In this document: positions 37,505-46,779 of the stretch, one piece after another
Layout of the letters: every line of letters starts with the position of its first letter
Numbering within the stretch: position 1 is the stretch's first letter
NCBI GenBank assembly: GCA_002841405.1
Contig: PGZR01000047.1
Location: 1-47,720 of the forward strand
Length of the DNA stretch: 47,720 nucleotides
From: Firmicutes bacterium HGW-Firmicutes-4
GTDB lineage: Bacteria > Bacillota > Clostridia > Eubacteriales > Eubacteriaceae
Reading direction: 5' to 3'
Notes under the pieces: generated by a model
Told to the model about the DNA's origin: nothing
The model's input: only the letters and a program-made list of their open reading frames with translations
Databases searched by the model: none
Made by a program: the position numbers and the translations under genes

Positions 37505-38133
37505 AAGCTTTAAAAAAAATCGGCGTGCTGGTCTCCGGCGGCGGGACAAATTTTCAGTCTCTGATTGATACTATTCATCACAAATATGGCGAAATTGCGG
37601 TGGTGATTTCCAATAATCGCCATGCTTTTGGATTGGAACGGGGTGAAGCGGCTGGGATTCCGGCAGTGGCCATCAATCCCAAAGGTTATCCCAGCAATGA
37701 AGCCTTTGATGAAAAAATTGTCGAGATTTTAAGAGGCTACGATGTCGATCTGGTGGTTCTGGCCGGCTATATGAAAATCATTACCCCAGGCTTTGTAGCG
37801 GCTTACCCCAACGCCATTATCAACATTCATCCAGCCCTGATTCCATCTTTTTGCGGGGCCGGGTTTTACGGGATGCATGTTCATCAGGCCGTCATTGCTT
37901 ATGGTGTTAAGGTAACCGGGGCAACGGTTCACTTTGTTAATGAAGTGGCCGATGGCGGCCCGGTTATTATGCAGCAAACCGTTATGGTTGCAGATGACGA
38001 CACGCCGGAATCGATCCAGCAGAAAGTTCTTAAAATTGAACACGAGCTTTTACCGCAGGCGGTGAAGGCTTTTTGTCTTGACCAATTGTCAGTGGAAGGC
38101 CGAGTTGTTAAAAATGAAGCAGCATCAAATTAG
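37495..38133 (+). CDS. purN: Phosphoribosylglycinamide formyltransferase
   Basis: Transfers a formyl group from 10-formyl-THF to GAR. The 212-residue protein has [11 protein letters not shown] at the N-terminus and the catalytic triad region [10 protein letters not shown] (Asn, His) with the later Asp in DGGPVI. Expression is coupled to purM by overlap. A formyl-THF-dependent enzyme fits an acetogen-like organism, though that is not diagnostic. Confidence 0.95.
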   Translation: MSVKALKKIGVLVSGGGTNFQSLIDTIHHKYGEIAVVISNNRHAFGLERGEAAGIPAVAINPKGYPSNEAFDEKIVEILRGYDVDLVVLAGYMKIITPGFVAAYPNAIINIHPALIPSFCGAGFYGMHVHQAVIAYGVKVTGATVHFVNEVADGGPVIMQQTVMVADDDTPESIQQKVLKIEHELLPQAVKAFCLDQLSVEGRVVKNEAASN

Positions 38134-38180
38134 ATAAAAACACAGGGAACTTGTTAGAGTTATAAATTTGGAGGAATAAA

Positions 38181-39710
38181 ATGAGAGCATTGTTAAGTGT
38201 ATCGGATAAACGTGGGATTGTCGAATTTGCATCAAAACTGGCAGCAATGGGATGGGAAATCCTGTCTACCGGGGGAACCGCCAAAGCCCTGAGAGAAGCG
38301 GGATTGACAATTACCGGCGTTTCTGAAGTGACTGGCTTTCCGGAATGTCTGGACGGACGGGTCAAAACCCTGCATCCTAAAATTCACGGTGGGATTCTGG
38401 GAATCCGCAACAATCCCGATCACCAGAAACAGATGGCGGAACTTGATATTACCCCCATCGATTTATTGGTCATCAACCTCTATCCATTTAAAAACACGAT
38501 TTTAAAAGAAGGGGTCGCCTTTGAAGATGCGGTTGAAAATATCGATATCGGCGGACCAACGATGCTGCGATCGGCAGCCAAGAATTTCAATGATGTAACT
38601 GTGGTGGTGGACCCGGAAGACTATGCTGTGGTTCTGGCTGAGCTGGAAGCAAACGGAAAAACAAACTATCAAACCCGCTATAACCTAGCCTTAAAAGTGT
38701 TTGAAACGACCTCCAACTATGACACGATGATCGCCGACTACTTAAGAAAACGGGTCACCGGGGAAGTCTTACAAGACACTATCACGATGACCTTTGAGAA
38801 GGTTCAGGATCTCCGCTATGGTGAAAATCCACACCAAAAAGCCGCTTTCTATGGCGAAGTGGTTCCGGTTAAAGGAGCGCTCACTGCAGCTAAACAACTC
38901 CAGGGGAAAGAGCTTTCCTATAATAATATCAACGATACCAACGGGGCCTTGGAAATCTTGAAGGAATATGGGGATGAACCCACCATTGTCGCGGTTAAAC
39001 ATGCCAATCCCTGTGGGATTGCCAGTGACGAAGAAATTGCGATGGCTTATAAAAAAGCCCACGACAGCGATCCGGTTTCCATTTTTGGCGGCATCATTGC
39101 TTCCAATCGTTTGATCGATGAGGCCGCCGCCAAAGAAATGGTGGAAACCTTCCTCGAAGTGATCGTTGCACCCGGATTTACCTCGGAAGCATTGGCGGTT
39201 CTGGCAGCTAAACCAAATCTGCGGTTATTGGAACTGGCCGACATTACACACAACGAACCCAGTTATGAAGTAAAAAAAGTGATGGGTGGTCTGCTGGTTC
39301 AGGAACGCGATACCAGGTTGTATGATGCGTTAAAAGTTGTCACCAAACGTCAGCCCAGTGAAGCCGAAATGGCCGAATTGCTGTTTGCCTGGAAAGCGGT
39401 TAAAAATACCAAGTCCAATGCCATCAGCCTGACTAAAAATAAATGTCTGATTGCCAATGGACCGGGTCAGGTCAATCGGGTTGGCGCCCTGGAAAACGCC
39501 ATCCGTCAGGCTGGCGAAAATGTCAAAGGAGCGGTCATGGCATCTGACGCCTTCTTCCCCTTTGACGATAGCGTCAAAGCCGCCGCCGCCGCCGGTATTA
39601 CCGCCATCATCCAACCCGGTGGGGCTGGAAAAGATGCGGATTCAATCAAGGCTTGTGATGAGGCGGGGATTGCGATGGTGTTTACTAACATGCGCCACTT
39701 CAAACACTAA
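38181..39710 (+). CDS. purH: Bifunctional AICAR formyltransferase / IMP cyclohydrolase
   Basis: Last two steps to IMP. The N-terminal cyclohydrolase domain (1 to about 195) has the STGGTAK motif. The C-terminal formyltransferase domain has YGENPHQ near residue 215 and KHANPCG near 275. At 509 residues it is full length and intact, unlike purL and purF. GGAGG lies before the ATG at 38181. The stop codon lies in the outer arm of the long palindrome that separates it from purD. Confidence 0.96.
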   Translation: MRALLSVSDKRGIVEFASKLAAMGWEILSTGGTAKALREAGLTITGVSEVTGFPECLDGRVKTLHPKIHGGILGIRNNPDHQKQMAELDITPIDLLVINLYPFKNTILKEGVAFEDAVENIDIGGPTMLRSAAKNFNDVTVVVDPEDYAVVLAELEANGKTNYQTRYNLALKVFETTSNYDTMIADYLRKRVTGEVLQDTITMTFEKVQDLRYGENPHQKAAFYGEVVPVKGALTAAKQLQGKELSYNNINDTNGALEILKEYGDEPTIVAVKHANPCGIASDEEIAMAYKKAHDSDPVSIFGGIIASNRLIDEAAAKEMVETFLEVIVAPGFTSEALAVLAAKPNLRLLELADITHNEPSYEVKKVMGGLLVQERDTRLYDALKVVTKRQPSEAEMAELLFAWKAVKNTKSNAISLTKNKCLIANGPGQVNRVGALENAIRQAGENVKGAVMASDAFFPFDDSVKAAAAAGITAIIQPGGAGKDADSIKACDEAGIAMVFTNMRHFKH

Positions 39711-39837
39711 TTTTTTCCACATAATTGCTTAATCACTGCGTTGGAAATAGTTTTGTCTTTGGTCACGTATGTAAGATACGCTCCCTTCGGACAAAACTAT
39801 TTCCGCCTTGTGCTAAAGCAATTCTGAAGAAAAAATT
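39709..39837. repeat. Long imperfect palindrome between purH and purD
   Basis: A nested inverted repeat of about 129 bases. Outer arms AATTTTTTC (39709-39717) and GAAAAAATT (39829-39837); next AATTGCTT and AAAGCAATT (39815-39823); central GGAAATAGTTTTGTC (39743-39757) and GACAAAACTATTTCC (39790-39804); innermost CGTAT and ATACG around 39766-39780. No T-run follows on the plus strand, so it is not a classic terminator. It looks like an intergenic palindromic repeat or an mRNA-processing hairpin. Confidence 0.8.
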
Positions 39838-39927
39838 GGGTCAGCATGAATTATTTTAAATTGAACAATTTTCTTAGTAAAACGGGGTTAGAGATTTGAA
39901 AAACAAAAGCAAAACAAGGAGAGACAG

Positions 39928-41184
39928 ATGAAAATATTAATGATAGGATCCGGTGGCCGGGAGCATGTGTTAACATGGAAGCTTGCCCAAAGTCCCCGGG
40001 TTGAAAAAATATATGCCGCCCCGGGTAACGGTGGCATGGCAGAATTGGCCGAATGTGTGGATTTGGCGGTTGAAGATATTCCCGGCTGTTTGGCCTTTGC
40101 CAAAGAACATCAGATTGACCTCACTGTTGTCGGTCCCGAAGTTCCTCTGGTGATGGGGATGGTCGATGCTTTTGAAGCGGCTGGTTTAAAAGTTTTTGGT
40201 CCCAATAAACATTGTGCTCAGTTTGAGGGCAGCAAAGCCTTTACCAAGGAATTTTTATTCCGTCACAATATTCCCACCGCCGCCTATAAAGAATATACCG
40301 ATTTTGATGAAATTATCAAAGATCTGGGTGTTTATGGCTATCCGATGGTGATTAAGGCTGATGGTCTGGCCGCCGGAAAAGGTGTGCTGATTCCTGAAAA
40401 CGAAGCCGATGCCCGAGCAGGCATGGAAATGATCATGAAAAAACGGGAATTCGGAGAAGCAGGCGATAAGGTTGTTATCGAAGAATTCTTAACCGGACAG
40501 GAAGCCTCGATGCTTTGTTTTGTTGATGGCAAAACGATTGTCCCGATGGAAAGTGCCCAGGATTACAAACGAGCCTATGACAATGATGAGGGTTTGAACA
40601 CCGGCGGGATGGGAACCTATTCGCCCAATGTGCTGTTTGCTGATGAAGCCCTGAACAAGCGCATCAAAGCCGAGATCCTGGATCCAATTATAGAGGGTTT
40701 TATTACCGATGGCATGGATTTTAAGGGAATCCTGTTTATTGGCCTGATGATCGAGAACGGCGTGCCGAAGGTTCTGGAATTTAACGTTCGTTTCGGCGAT
40801 CCTGAAGCCCAGAGTGTACTGATGCGGATGGAATCTGATCTGGTCGACATCATGGAAGCCGTCATCGAGGGTAAGCTGGCTGACTGCGAGATCAAATGGA
40901 GTAATAAAGAAGCCGTTTGCGTGGTCATTGCCTCCGGCGGTTACCCCGGTCCTTACGAAAAAGGCAAGGTCATCACCGGTATTGAAGATGTAAAAGACTG
41001 TGTCGTCTTCCACGCCGGAACCAAGCTGGTCAACGGCGAACTGCAAACCAACGGCGGCCGGGTCCTCTGTGTCACCGCGCTGGGCGAAACCCGTGAAGCC
41101 GCCAGAAATACCGTCTACGCCAACATCGGCAAAATCCACTTCGAAGGCGCTCTATACCGAACCGATATTGCCAGGTTTAACTAA
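39928..41184 (+). CDS. purD: Phosphoribosylamine-glycine ligase (GAR synthetase)
   Basis: ATP-grasp enzyme joining phosphoribosylamine and glycine. The 418-residue protein has IGSGGREHVL at the N-terminus, KADGLAAGKGV (about 141-151) and EFNVRFGDPEAQ (about 284-295), all family signatures. AAGGAGAG precedes the ATG. It is the last purine enzyme of the operon and is only 33 bases from rarD. Confidence 0.96.
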   Translation: MKILMIGSGGREHVLTWKLAQSPRVEKIYAAPGNGGMAELAECVDLAVEDIPGCLAFAKEHQIDLTVVGPEVPLVMGMVDAFEAAGLKVFGPNKHCAQFEGSKAFTKEFLFRHNIPTAAYKEYTDFDEIIKDLGVYGYPMVIKADGLAAGKGVLIPENEADARAGMEMIMKKREFGEAGDKVVIEEFLTGQEASMLCFVDGKTIVPMESAQDYKRAYDNDEGLNTGGMGTYSPNVLFADEALNKRIKAEILDPIIEGFITDGMDFKGILFIGLMIENGVPKVLEFNVRFGDPEAQSVLMRMESDLVDIMEAVIEGKLADCEIKWSNKEAVCVVIASGGYPGPYEKGKVITGIEDVKDCVVFHAGTKLVNGELQTNGGRVLCVTALGETREAARNTVYANIGKIHFEGALYRTDIARFN

Positions 41185-41217
41185 AATTTAATCGCAGAAA
41201 ATTTATGGAGGGCTACC

Positions 41218-42105
41218 ATGCAGAAGAGTATTATCAGCGCCATGATGGCATATGTTTTATGGGGAATCCTCCCGATTTATTGGAAGGCACTGAAAGAAGT
41301 GTCGCCGCTTTACATCCTGGCTTCGCGAATTTTCTGGTCCTTCATCTTTTGTGTGATTTTTGTCACCATCATCAAAAAATGGCCGGAAATAAAAACCATT
41401 CTGTTAGACCAGAAAAGATTTATTTATTGCATTCTCAGTGGGATTATGGTGTCACTCAACTGGTACACCTATATCTGGGCTGTCAATGCTAATTTTATTA
41501 TTGATGCCAGTCTGGGATATTATATCAACCCACTGGTGGTGGTATTGTTCAGCGCCCTATTCTTTGGGGAGCGATTTAATAAATGGGAAAGCTTGTCAGT
41601 CTTGCTGGCTCTGGTCGGGGTCGTTTTTATTACTTTAAAAATCGGTAAATTTCCCGTGGTGGCGATTATTTTGGCACTTACCTTTGCCTTATATGGCGTC
41701 TTTAAGAAGAAACTCAATGCCAGTCCAATTGTTTCGCTGATTCTGGAAACCGCTGTGGTGGCACCATTTGCCTTTGTGGCGATTCTTTATATTGAAAGCC
41801 AGGGACAGGGAGTCATTGCATTGGGCAATCCGATGGTTGCGTCATTGGCAGTTTTAGCCGGCGTGGTCACCGCCATTCCGTTACTGTTGTATGCTAAAGG
41901 GGTCCAGGAAATATCCTTTTCACTGCTGGGCTTCTTTCAGTACATTACCCCGACGATCATGCTGTTCCTTGGCGTCTTTGTTTACGGCGAAGTCTTCTCA
42001 ACGGTGGATCTGATTGGTTTCGGATTTATCTGGGTGGCATTGATCATCTTCACCATTTCGAAGATCCGTACTGGTGGCAAAGAAATTCTTGAACCGGATT
42101 TATAA
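41218..42105 (+). CDS. rarD: RarD-type EamA-family transporter
   Basis: A 295-residue integral membrane protein with about ten hydrophobic segments in two EamA halves. The opening AYVLWGILPIYWKAL and the NWYTYIWAVN stretch are typical of RarD. Substrates of the family are largely unproven; drug or metabolite export is assumed. GGAGGG lies seven bases before the ATG. No terminator separates it from purD, so it is probably cotranscribed with the pur operon and ends at its terminator. Confidence 0.88.
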   Translation: MQKSIISAMMAYVLWGILPIYWKALKEVSPLYILASRIFWSFIFCVIFVTIIKKWPEIKTILLDQKRFIYCILSGIMVSLNWYTYIWAVNANFIIDASLGYYINPLVVVLFSALFFGERFNKWESLSVLLALVGVVFITLKIGKFPVVAIILALTFALYGVFKKKLNASPIVSLILETAVVAPFAFVAILYIESQGQGVIALGNPMVASLAVLAGVVTAIPLLLYAKGVQEISFSLLGFFQYITPTIMLFLGVFVYGEVFSTVDLIGFGFIWVALIIFTISKIRTGGKEILEPDL

Positions 42106-42130
42106 AAACAGACAAGCGAAAATTATCTGA

Positions 42131-42165
42131 TCAACCCATTAATTTAAGAATTAGTGGGTTTTTCC
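42131..42165 (+). terminator. Terminator of the pur-rarD transcript
   Basis: AACCCATTAAT pairs with ATTAGTGGGTT across a short loop, with one G-T pair, followed by five T. It lies 28 bases past rarD. Confidence 0.82.
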
Positions 42166-42174
42166 ATTTTAGGT

Positions 42175-42203
42175 TTGCACTGGGTTGAATTAAAGTCTAA
42201 AAT
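42175..42203 (+). promoter_or_regulatory. Sigma-A-type promoter for proC
   Basis: TTGCAC (42175-42180), 17-base spacer, TAAAAT (42198-42203). It points at proC, whose expected ribosome-binding site and first codons are missing just downstream. Confidence 0.6.
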
Positions 42204-42232
42204 AGAGGGTATAAAGATTAAAGAATCGAAAC

Positions 42233-43012
42233 ATGGCAAAGGCCATGATTGGTGGTTTGGTGAAGGGTGAATTATTCCTTCCGGAAAATATTTTATGCTT
42301 TGATCCCTCGGACACAGCCAGGGCTCAGGTTGGGGCAGAATATGGGGTTAATATTCAGGATTCCAATGTAGACGTGGCGACCCAGGCTGACTATCTGGTT
42401 TTGGCGGTGAAACCTTTTTTATATGGCAAGGTGCTGGAGGAAATTGCCGGGAGTATTAAGCCATCAGTGATTATTGTCTCGATTGCAGTGGGTGTTGGTT
42501 TTGAAGACATTAAGGAATATTTGGGCAGAGATGTTAAAGTAATCAGAACCCAGCCCAGTACTCCGGCATTTGTCGGAGAATCCGATTCGACCCTGTGCCC
42601 GGATGGACATATGACTCCAGAAGATATCCAGGATGTTATCACGATTTTTGAAAGCTTTGGAAAAGCTGAAATCATCAGTGAAAAGCTGATGGAAGTGGTG
42701 CCCGGAATCGCCAGCTCAGCACCGGCATATACGATGCTGTTGATTGAGGCTATGGCCGATGGTGGAGTGCTCCATGGATTTCCCCGGGATCAGGCCTATC
42801 GCTTGTCAGCCCAGGCGGTTTATGGTGCCGCCAAACTGGTCCTCGAATCCGGCGAACATCCCGGAAAACTGAAAGATCAGATCTGTACCCCCGGGGGAAC
42901 CACCATCGAAGCCGTCCGGGTTCTGGAAGCCAAAGGCTTCAGAGACGCTGTCATTTCAGCAGTTGATGCCTGCGCCAGAAAATCATTGGCAATGAGCAAG
43001 AAACAAGATTAA
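42233..43012 (+). CDS. proC: Pyrroline-5-carboxylate reductase, N-terminus missing
   Basis: Last step of proline synthesis, NAD(P)H-dependent. The 259-residue frame has the family C-terminal region (SSAPAYTMLLIEAMADGG and CTPGGTTIEAV) intact. It opens at MAKAMIGGL, a motif normally at about residues 11-19, preceded by a strand and the GFIGCGN dinucleotide loop. The base triplet before the ATG still encodes Asn, as in GN-MAKA, but upstream the homology stops at once. There is no ribosome-binding site before 42233, although a good promoter lies 30 bases upstream. A small deletion seems to have removed the start, the ribosome-binding site and about ten codons. The product would lack the cofactor loop. 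Confidence 0.85.
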   Translation: MAKAMIGGLVKGELFLPENILCFDPSDTARAQVGAEYGVNIQDSNVDVATQADYLVLAVKPFLYGKVLEEIAGSIKPSVIIVSIAVGVGFEDIKEYLGRDVKVIRTQPSTPAFVGESDSTLCPDGHMTPEDIQDVITIFESFGKAEIISEKLMEVVPGIASSAPAYTMLLIEAMADGGVLHGFPRDQAYRLSAQAVYGAAKLVLESGEHPGKLKDQICTPGGTTIEAVRVLEAKGFRDAVISAVDACARKSLAMSKKQD

Positions 43013-43356
43013 TGTACAAATAGCATAAAAACATAAACCTTTAATTGAGTTAAAGGTGGTTTGAGGTGTCGATAAACTACCGTACCGACCAATTGTTAAT
43101 CCGTTTTACGCTGCACCATGGGAAATCCGCTTTGCTCCTTTCGCATTGGTCGCGGGCAGTTGCCAACTATAAGCCAGCTTATGATTGCCTCGTTGCCTGC
43201 GCACAGAATCGGATAGGCGATGCTATGTCCGCTCCGATGCGTACAACATGATATAACAATTGTCGGCACTGGGTTATCTTTTTTGACAGTCTGAAACTTA
43301 AATAAAGTAAGGGTTATTGCTGTAGTTTGGTTAATCCATTAAGGAGATGATTTATC
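43013..43356. other. proC-GH3 intergenic region
   Basis: No credible gene. It holds a stem at 43036-43063 (AAACCTTTAA with TTAAAGG plus TTT) that may end proC transcription, the inverted-repeat element at 43080-43269, a TTGACA at 43284-43289 without a convincing -10, and AAGGAG before the GH3 start. Confidence 0.6.
43080..43269. repeat. Inverted-repeat-bounded element of about 190 bases (MITE-like candidate)
   Basis: The left end, CCGACCAATTGTTAAT and beyond, matches the complement of the right end, CCGACAATTGTTATAT. The similarity extends imperfectly for about 35 bases inward (TTTTACGC against TTGTACGC). The interior is more GC-rich than the flanks and has no plausible protein. No second copy was seen in the window. 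Confidence 0.55.
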
Positions 43357-45960
43357 ATGGATGAAGGATTAATTAAAAAAATACGAAGAAATATGAGTCT
43401 GGAAGAAATGGTATCCCTTTGTTCGGGCCGAACCGATTGGGAAACCGTGGGCTATTCTAAATATGGCATCGAACCGGTATATATGGCTGATGGCCCCCAT
43501 GGTATGCGGGTGGTTGATAATGATGGTTCGCTGGGGATTCCCCAGGGAAAACCAGCCACCTGCTTTCCACCGGCGGTGCTCTCGGCCTGTTCCTGGGATG
43601 AAGGTCTGCTTGAATTTATGGGGCGAACCATTGCGTTGGAAGCCAGGGCGATGGGGGTTGATTTAATCTTAGGTCCCGGCATCAATATCAAGCGATCGCC
43701 GCTGTGCGGACGTAATTTTGAATATTTTTCAGAAGATCCGCTGCTTTCGGGCCGTTTGGGAAAAAGTTTTATTCTTGGCGCGAAAGATCATGGCGTGGGA
43801 ACGACACTCAAACACTATCTAGCGAACAATCAGGAAACCCGGCGCATGACCGTGGACGAAAAGATTGATATCCGGGCGCTGCGGGAAATTTATTTAAAAC
43901 CCTTTGAGATCGCCATCAAAGAAGGAAAACCGATGGCGGTGATGTGTTCCTATAACAGCATCAATGGCAAGTTTGTCTCCCAGAGCAATTATTTTCTGAC
44001 CCAACTCCTCAGAAACGAGTGGGGATTTGAGGGGATTGTGATGTCCGATTGGGGTGCTATTTATGACCGGGTCCGAGGGGTATTTGCCGGAATGGATCTG
44101 GAAATGCCTGGCAATGGTGGTGTCAATAATCAGAAAATATTTGACCGGATCAAAGAAGGGAAGCTGAAAGTCACCATTCTGAATGAAATGGTGGAACGGC
44201 TGATTCGATTTGCCTATCAGGCCAAGGAAAACCGCCGAAACTATGCCACGGAACTAGAAATTGAACCGAAGGGGCATCATAAAATCGCCCAATTGGCAGC
44301 GGTTGAAAGTATGGTTCTGCTTAAAAATGAAGATAATATCCTGCCCATTGATCGAAATAAAATCAAGAAACTGGCGATTATCGGAAGCATGGCTTTTGAT
44401 CCCCGTTATCAGGGCAGCGGCAGTTCAAAAATAAATCCCTACCATATTGATTCACCCTATGAACGGATTAGAAAACTGGTGGGCGACGAAATTCAGTTAT
44501 TCCCTCATCAGGGCTATATCCATGATGAGGTGGTGGAGCAGATTCATCTGGCTGAGCAGGCGGTGGAGGACGCGAAAAACTCCGAAATGGCCTTGCTATT
44601 TGTGGGTTTGCCGGATCACGATGAGTCGGAAGGCTATGACCGGACCCATTTGCATCTGCCCCAAAAACAGATTGCTCTGATCCGCAAAATCTGCAAGGTC
44701 CAACCTAAGACAGTGGTGATTGTTCAGAATGGTGGCGTCGTGGATATGAGTTGGGAACACCAGCCCAAGGCCATCGTTGAGATGTTTTTGGGCGGTCAGG
44801 CTGGTGGCGATGCCATTGCCAAGCTCTTATTTGGCGAAAATAATTTCTGTGGCAAACTGGCGGAAACAATTCCAATGCGGCTGGAAGACACCCCGGCTTA
44901 CATTAATTTTCCGGGAATCCATGATGAGGTGGTTTACGGCGAAAGTATTTTTGTCGGCTACCGCTATTATGACTTTACTAAAAAAAAGGTCCGCTTTCCC
45001 TTTGGATTTGGGCTTAGCTATACCCATTTTAGCTATGAACCCATTGAAGAACCCACGTTAACAATCGATGCCGAAAAAACAGTTATCGTTAAATGTCGTG
45101 TTACCAATACAGGCGTAATGAATGGGAAAGAAATCGTGCAGCTATACACCGGTAAGTCAGATACCGCCATCCTGCGGCCGTTGCGGGAACTCAGGGGATT
45201 TAAAAAAGTCTTTATCCCCGGGGGGCGATCGGCCGAGGTCAGATTTGAGCTGGAACTCAGTGATTTCAGCTATTACAATCCCACCACCAAATCCTGGGAG
45301 CATGAGTCAGGCAGTCACCAGATTTATATCGGATCATCCAGCCAGGATTTGCCGATTGTTTATCCGGTTCAAATTACCAAAGATCTGATCCATCCCATCA
45401 ACCCTTTATCCTATCTCAGCGATTTTGAAAAAACAGAGCGGGGACAGACGATTTTAAAACTGCTGCTCTCGGGGTTTGAAGAGATCATGGGGGATGACCA
45501 GACCAGAGAAGACGACTTTTTTATGACGATGCTGGCCAACACCCCACTGCGCAAACTGGTTGAATTTTCCAATGGCATCTTCACCGAAGAATGTATTGAG
45601 AAGATTATCGAACTGGTCAATTCAGAACAGTCCCTGGAGGGGATTACCTTCGAGAAACTGGTTAATTGTACCGAGAAGAAAAAGGGTTTTTTTAAGAGCC
45701 TTTTCGGTGGCAATGACGAAGAGTATCTCTGTATCCATTCCAAAGTTCGGGAGCTGGTCGAGGATGAGGATGTCATGAAGATTCTCCGAAATTATTTTGG
45801 CGATGAAACCTTTGAAAGTGACTATCTGCAGATGGCCATCAAAATGGGGATCTGCTTTGATAAGGCGCAGAAATTACTTCCCGATGACTTTTTCTCCGAC
45901 GAAAAGCTTAAAGATATTGATCGGGATCTCAAAGCATTGGCAAAGTTAAGAAAGAAGTAA
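43357..45960 (+). CDS. Glycoside hydrolase family 3 protein, probable beta-glucosidase
   Basis: A cytoplasmic (no signal peptide) 867-residue enzyme. It has the GH3 N-terminal barrel with the nucleophile Asp231 in GIVMSDWGA, KHYLANNQE (152-160), a C-terminal sandwich domain (about 315-560), and an FnIII-like domain (about 575-675) after FPFGFGLSYTHF. An extra helical tail of about 180 residues follows, with an odd KKKGFFKSLFGGND linker; I do not recognise a function for it. The substrate is probably a beta-glucoside or related oligosaccharide. AAGGAG lies before the ATG. It appears monocistronic and ends at a strong terminator. Confidence 0.92.
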   Translation: MDEGLIKKIRRNMSLEEMVSLCSGRTDWETVGYSKYGIEPVYMADGPHGMRVVDNDGSLGIPQGKPATCFPPAVLSACSWDEGLLEFMGRTIALEARAMGVDLILGPGINIKRSPLCGRNFEYFSEDPLLSGRLGKSFILGAKDHGVGTTLKHYLANNQETRRMTVDEKIDIRALREIYLKPFEIAIKEGKPMAVMCSYNSINGKFVSQSNYFLTQLLRNEWGFEGIVMSDWGAIYDRVRGVFAGMDLEMPGNGGVNNQKIFDRIKEGKLKVTILNEMVERLIRFAYQAKENRRNYATELEIEPKGHHKIAQLAAVESMVLLKNEDNILPIDRNKIKKLAIIGSMAFDPRYQGSGSSKINPYHIDSPYERIRKLVGDEIQLFPHQGYIHDEVVEQIHLAEQAVEDAKNSEMALLFVGLPDHDESEGYDRTHLHLPQKQIALIRKICKVQPKTVVIVQNGGVVDMSWEHQPKAIVEMFLGGQAGGDAIAKLLFGENNFCGKLAETIPMRLEDTPAYINFPGIHDEVVYGESIFVGYRYYDFTKKKVRFPFGFGLSYTHFSYEPIEEPTLTIDAEKTVIVKCRVTNTGVMNGKEIVQLYTGKSDTAILRPLRELRGFKKVFIPGGRSAEVRFELELSDFSYYNPTTKSWEHESGSHQIYIGSSSQDLPIVYPVQITKDLIHPINPLSYLSDFEKTERGQTILKLLLSGFEEIMGDDQTREDDFFMTMLANTPLRKLVEFSNGIFTEECIEKIIELVNSEQSLEGITFEKLVNCTEKKKGFFKSLFGGNDEEYLCIHSKVRELVEDEDVMKILRNYFGDETFESDYLQMAIKMGICFDKAQKLLPDDFFSDEKLKDIDRDLKALAKLRKK

Positions 45961-45971
45961 GGCGATTAACA

Positions 45972-46018
45972 AGAAGCGTACCGATTAGTTTGCAATCAAT
46001 AATCGGTACCTTCTCTTT
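45972..46018 (+). terminator. Rho-independent terminator after the GH3 gene
   Basis: AGAAG and GTACCGATTA pair with TAATCGGTAC and CTTCT, with one unpaired base per arm, followed by a pyrimidine/T-rich run. Confidence 0.78.
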
Positions 46019-46092
46019 GTAAAGCTGACGAATTATTTTCAAATAACTAAGTTAAATATTTTAATACAATAAGCAAGAAGGAAAGATAAAAG

Positions 46093-46779
46093 ATGAATAC
46101 ACTCACCATTGATACATCCACCATTGTGGCATCAGTTGCCATATTAAATGAAGAAAAATTAGTCGGCGAAATGATTATCAATCATCAAAAAAAACACTCC
46201 GAAAAACTGATGATTGCCATCGATCATTTGCTTAGCGATGGGGGTCTTTCGATTCAGGATATTGATGTTTTCGGCATTGTTTCCGGTCCCGGTTCGTTTA
46301 CCGGGCTGAGGATTGGCATGGCGACTGTTAAGGGATTCGCACAGGCTCTCAATAAACCGGTGGTGGGGGTATCCACCCTGGAAAGCCTGGCCATGAATAT
46401 TCCCTTTGCGGAGGGCCTGATCTGCCCTGTTCTGGATGCTCAGCGTAACCAGACCTATACTGGCGTTTTTCATTTTAAAGACGGACAATTGGTTCGGGAT
46501 ATGGCCGATGCAGTGATGGAAATGGATGATCTCATTACTTTTTTACAAGGGCGAAATGAGACCATCTATTTTTTAGGCGATGGCTTGCCACGCTTTTCAC
46601 AAATCCTCCAGGAAGCGATCCCCACCGCCCGGATCGTCCCCAACTATCTCAACATGAATCGGGCTTCGTCAGCGGGTAACCTGGTTCTGGAACGGGCCTT
46701 AAAAGGGGAGACCAGCCATTATCGGGAAGTGGAACCCTTTTATATCCGGCCTTCTTATGCTGAAGAGCATAAAAAATGA
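46093..46779 (+). CDS. tsaB: tRNA threonylcarbamoyladenosine biosynthesis protein TsaB
   Basis: Scaffold partner of TsaD and TsaE in making t6A at position 37 of ANN-decoding tRNAs. The 228-residue protein starts LTIDTST and has VSGPGSFTGLRIG (about 63-75), the family hallmark of the ASKHA fold. GAAGGAAAG precedes the ATG. tsaE, which commonly precedes tsaB in Firmicutes, is not here; a GH3 gene lies upstream instead. The stop overlaps the rimI start in ATGA. Confidence 0.94.
   Translation: MNTLTIDTSTIVASVAILNEEKLVGEMIINHQKKHSEKLMIAIDHLLSDGGLSIQDIDVFGIVSGPGSFTGLRIGMATVKGFAQALNKPVVGVSTLESLAMNIPFAEGLICPVLDAQRNQTYTGVFHFKDGQLVRDMADAVMEMDDLITFLQGRNETIYFLGDGLPRFSQILQEAIPTARIVPNYLNMNRASSAGNLVLERALKGETSHYREVEPFYIRPSYAEEHKK

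Noticed and set aside
43066-43251. Open frame of 61 codons between proC and the GH3 gene
   Set aside because: It runs through the inverted-repeat element, has no conserved features, and its coding potential looks accidental.
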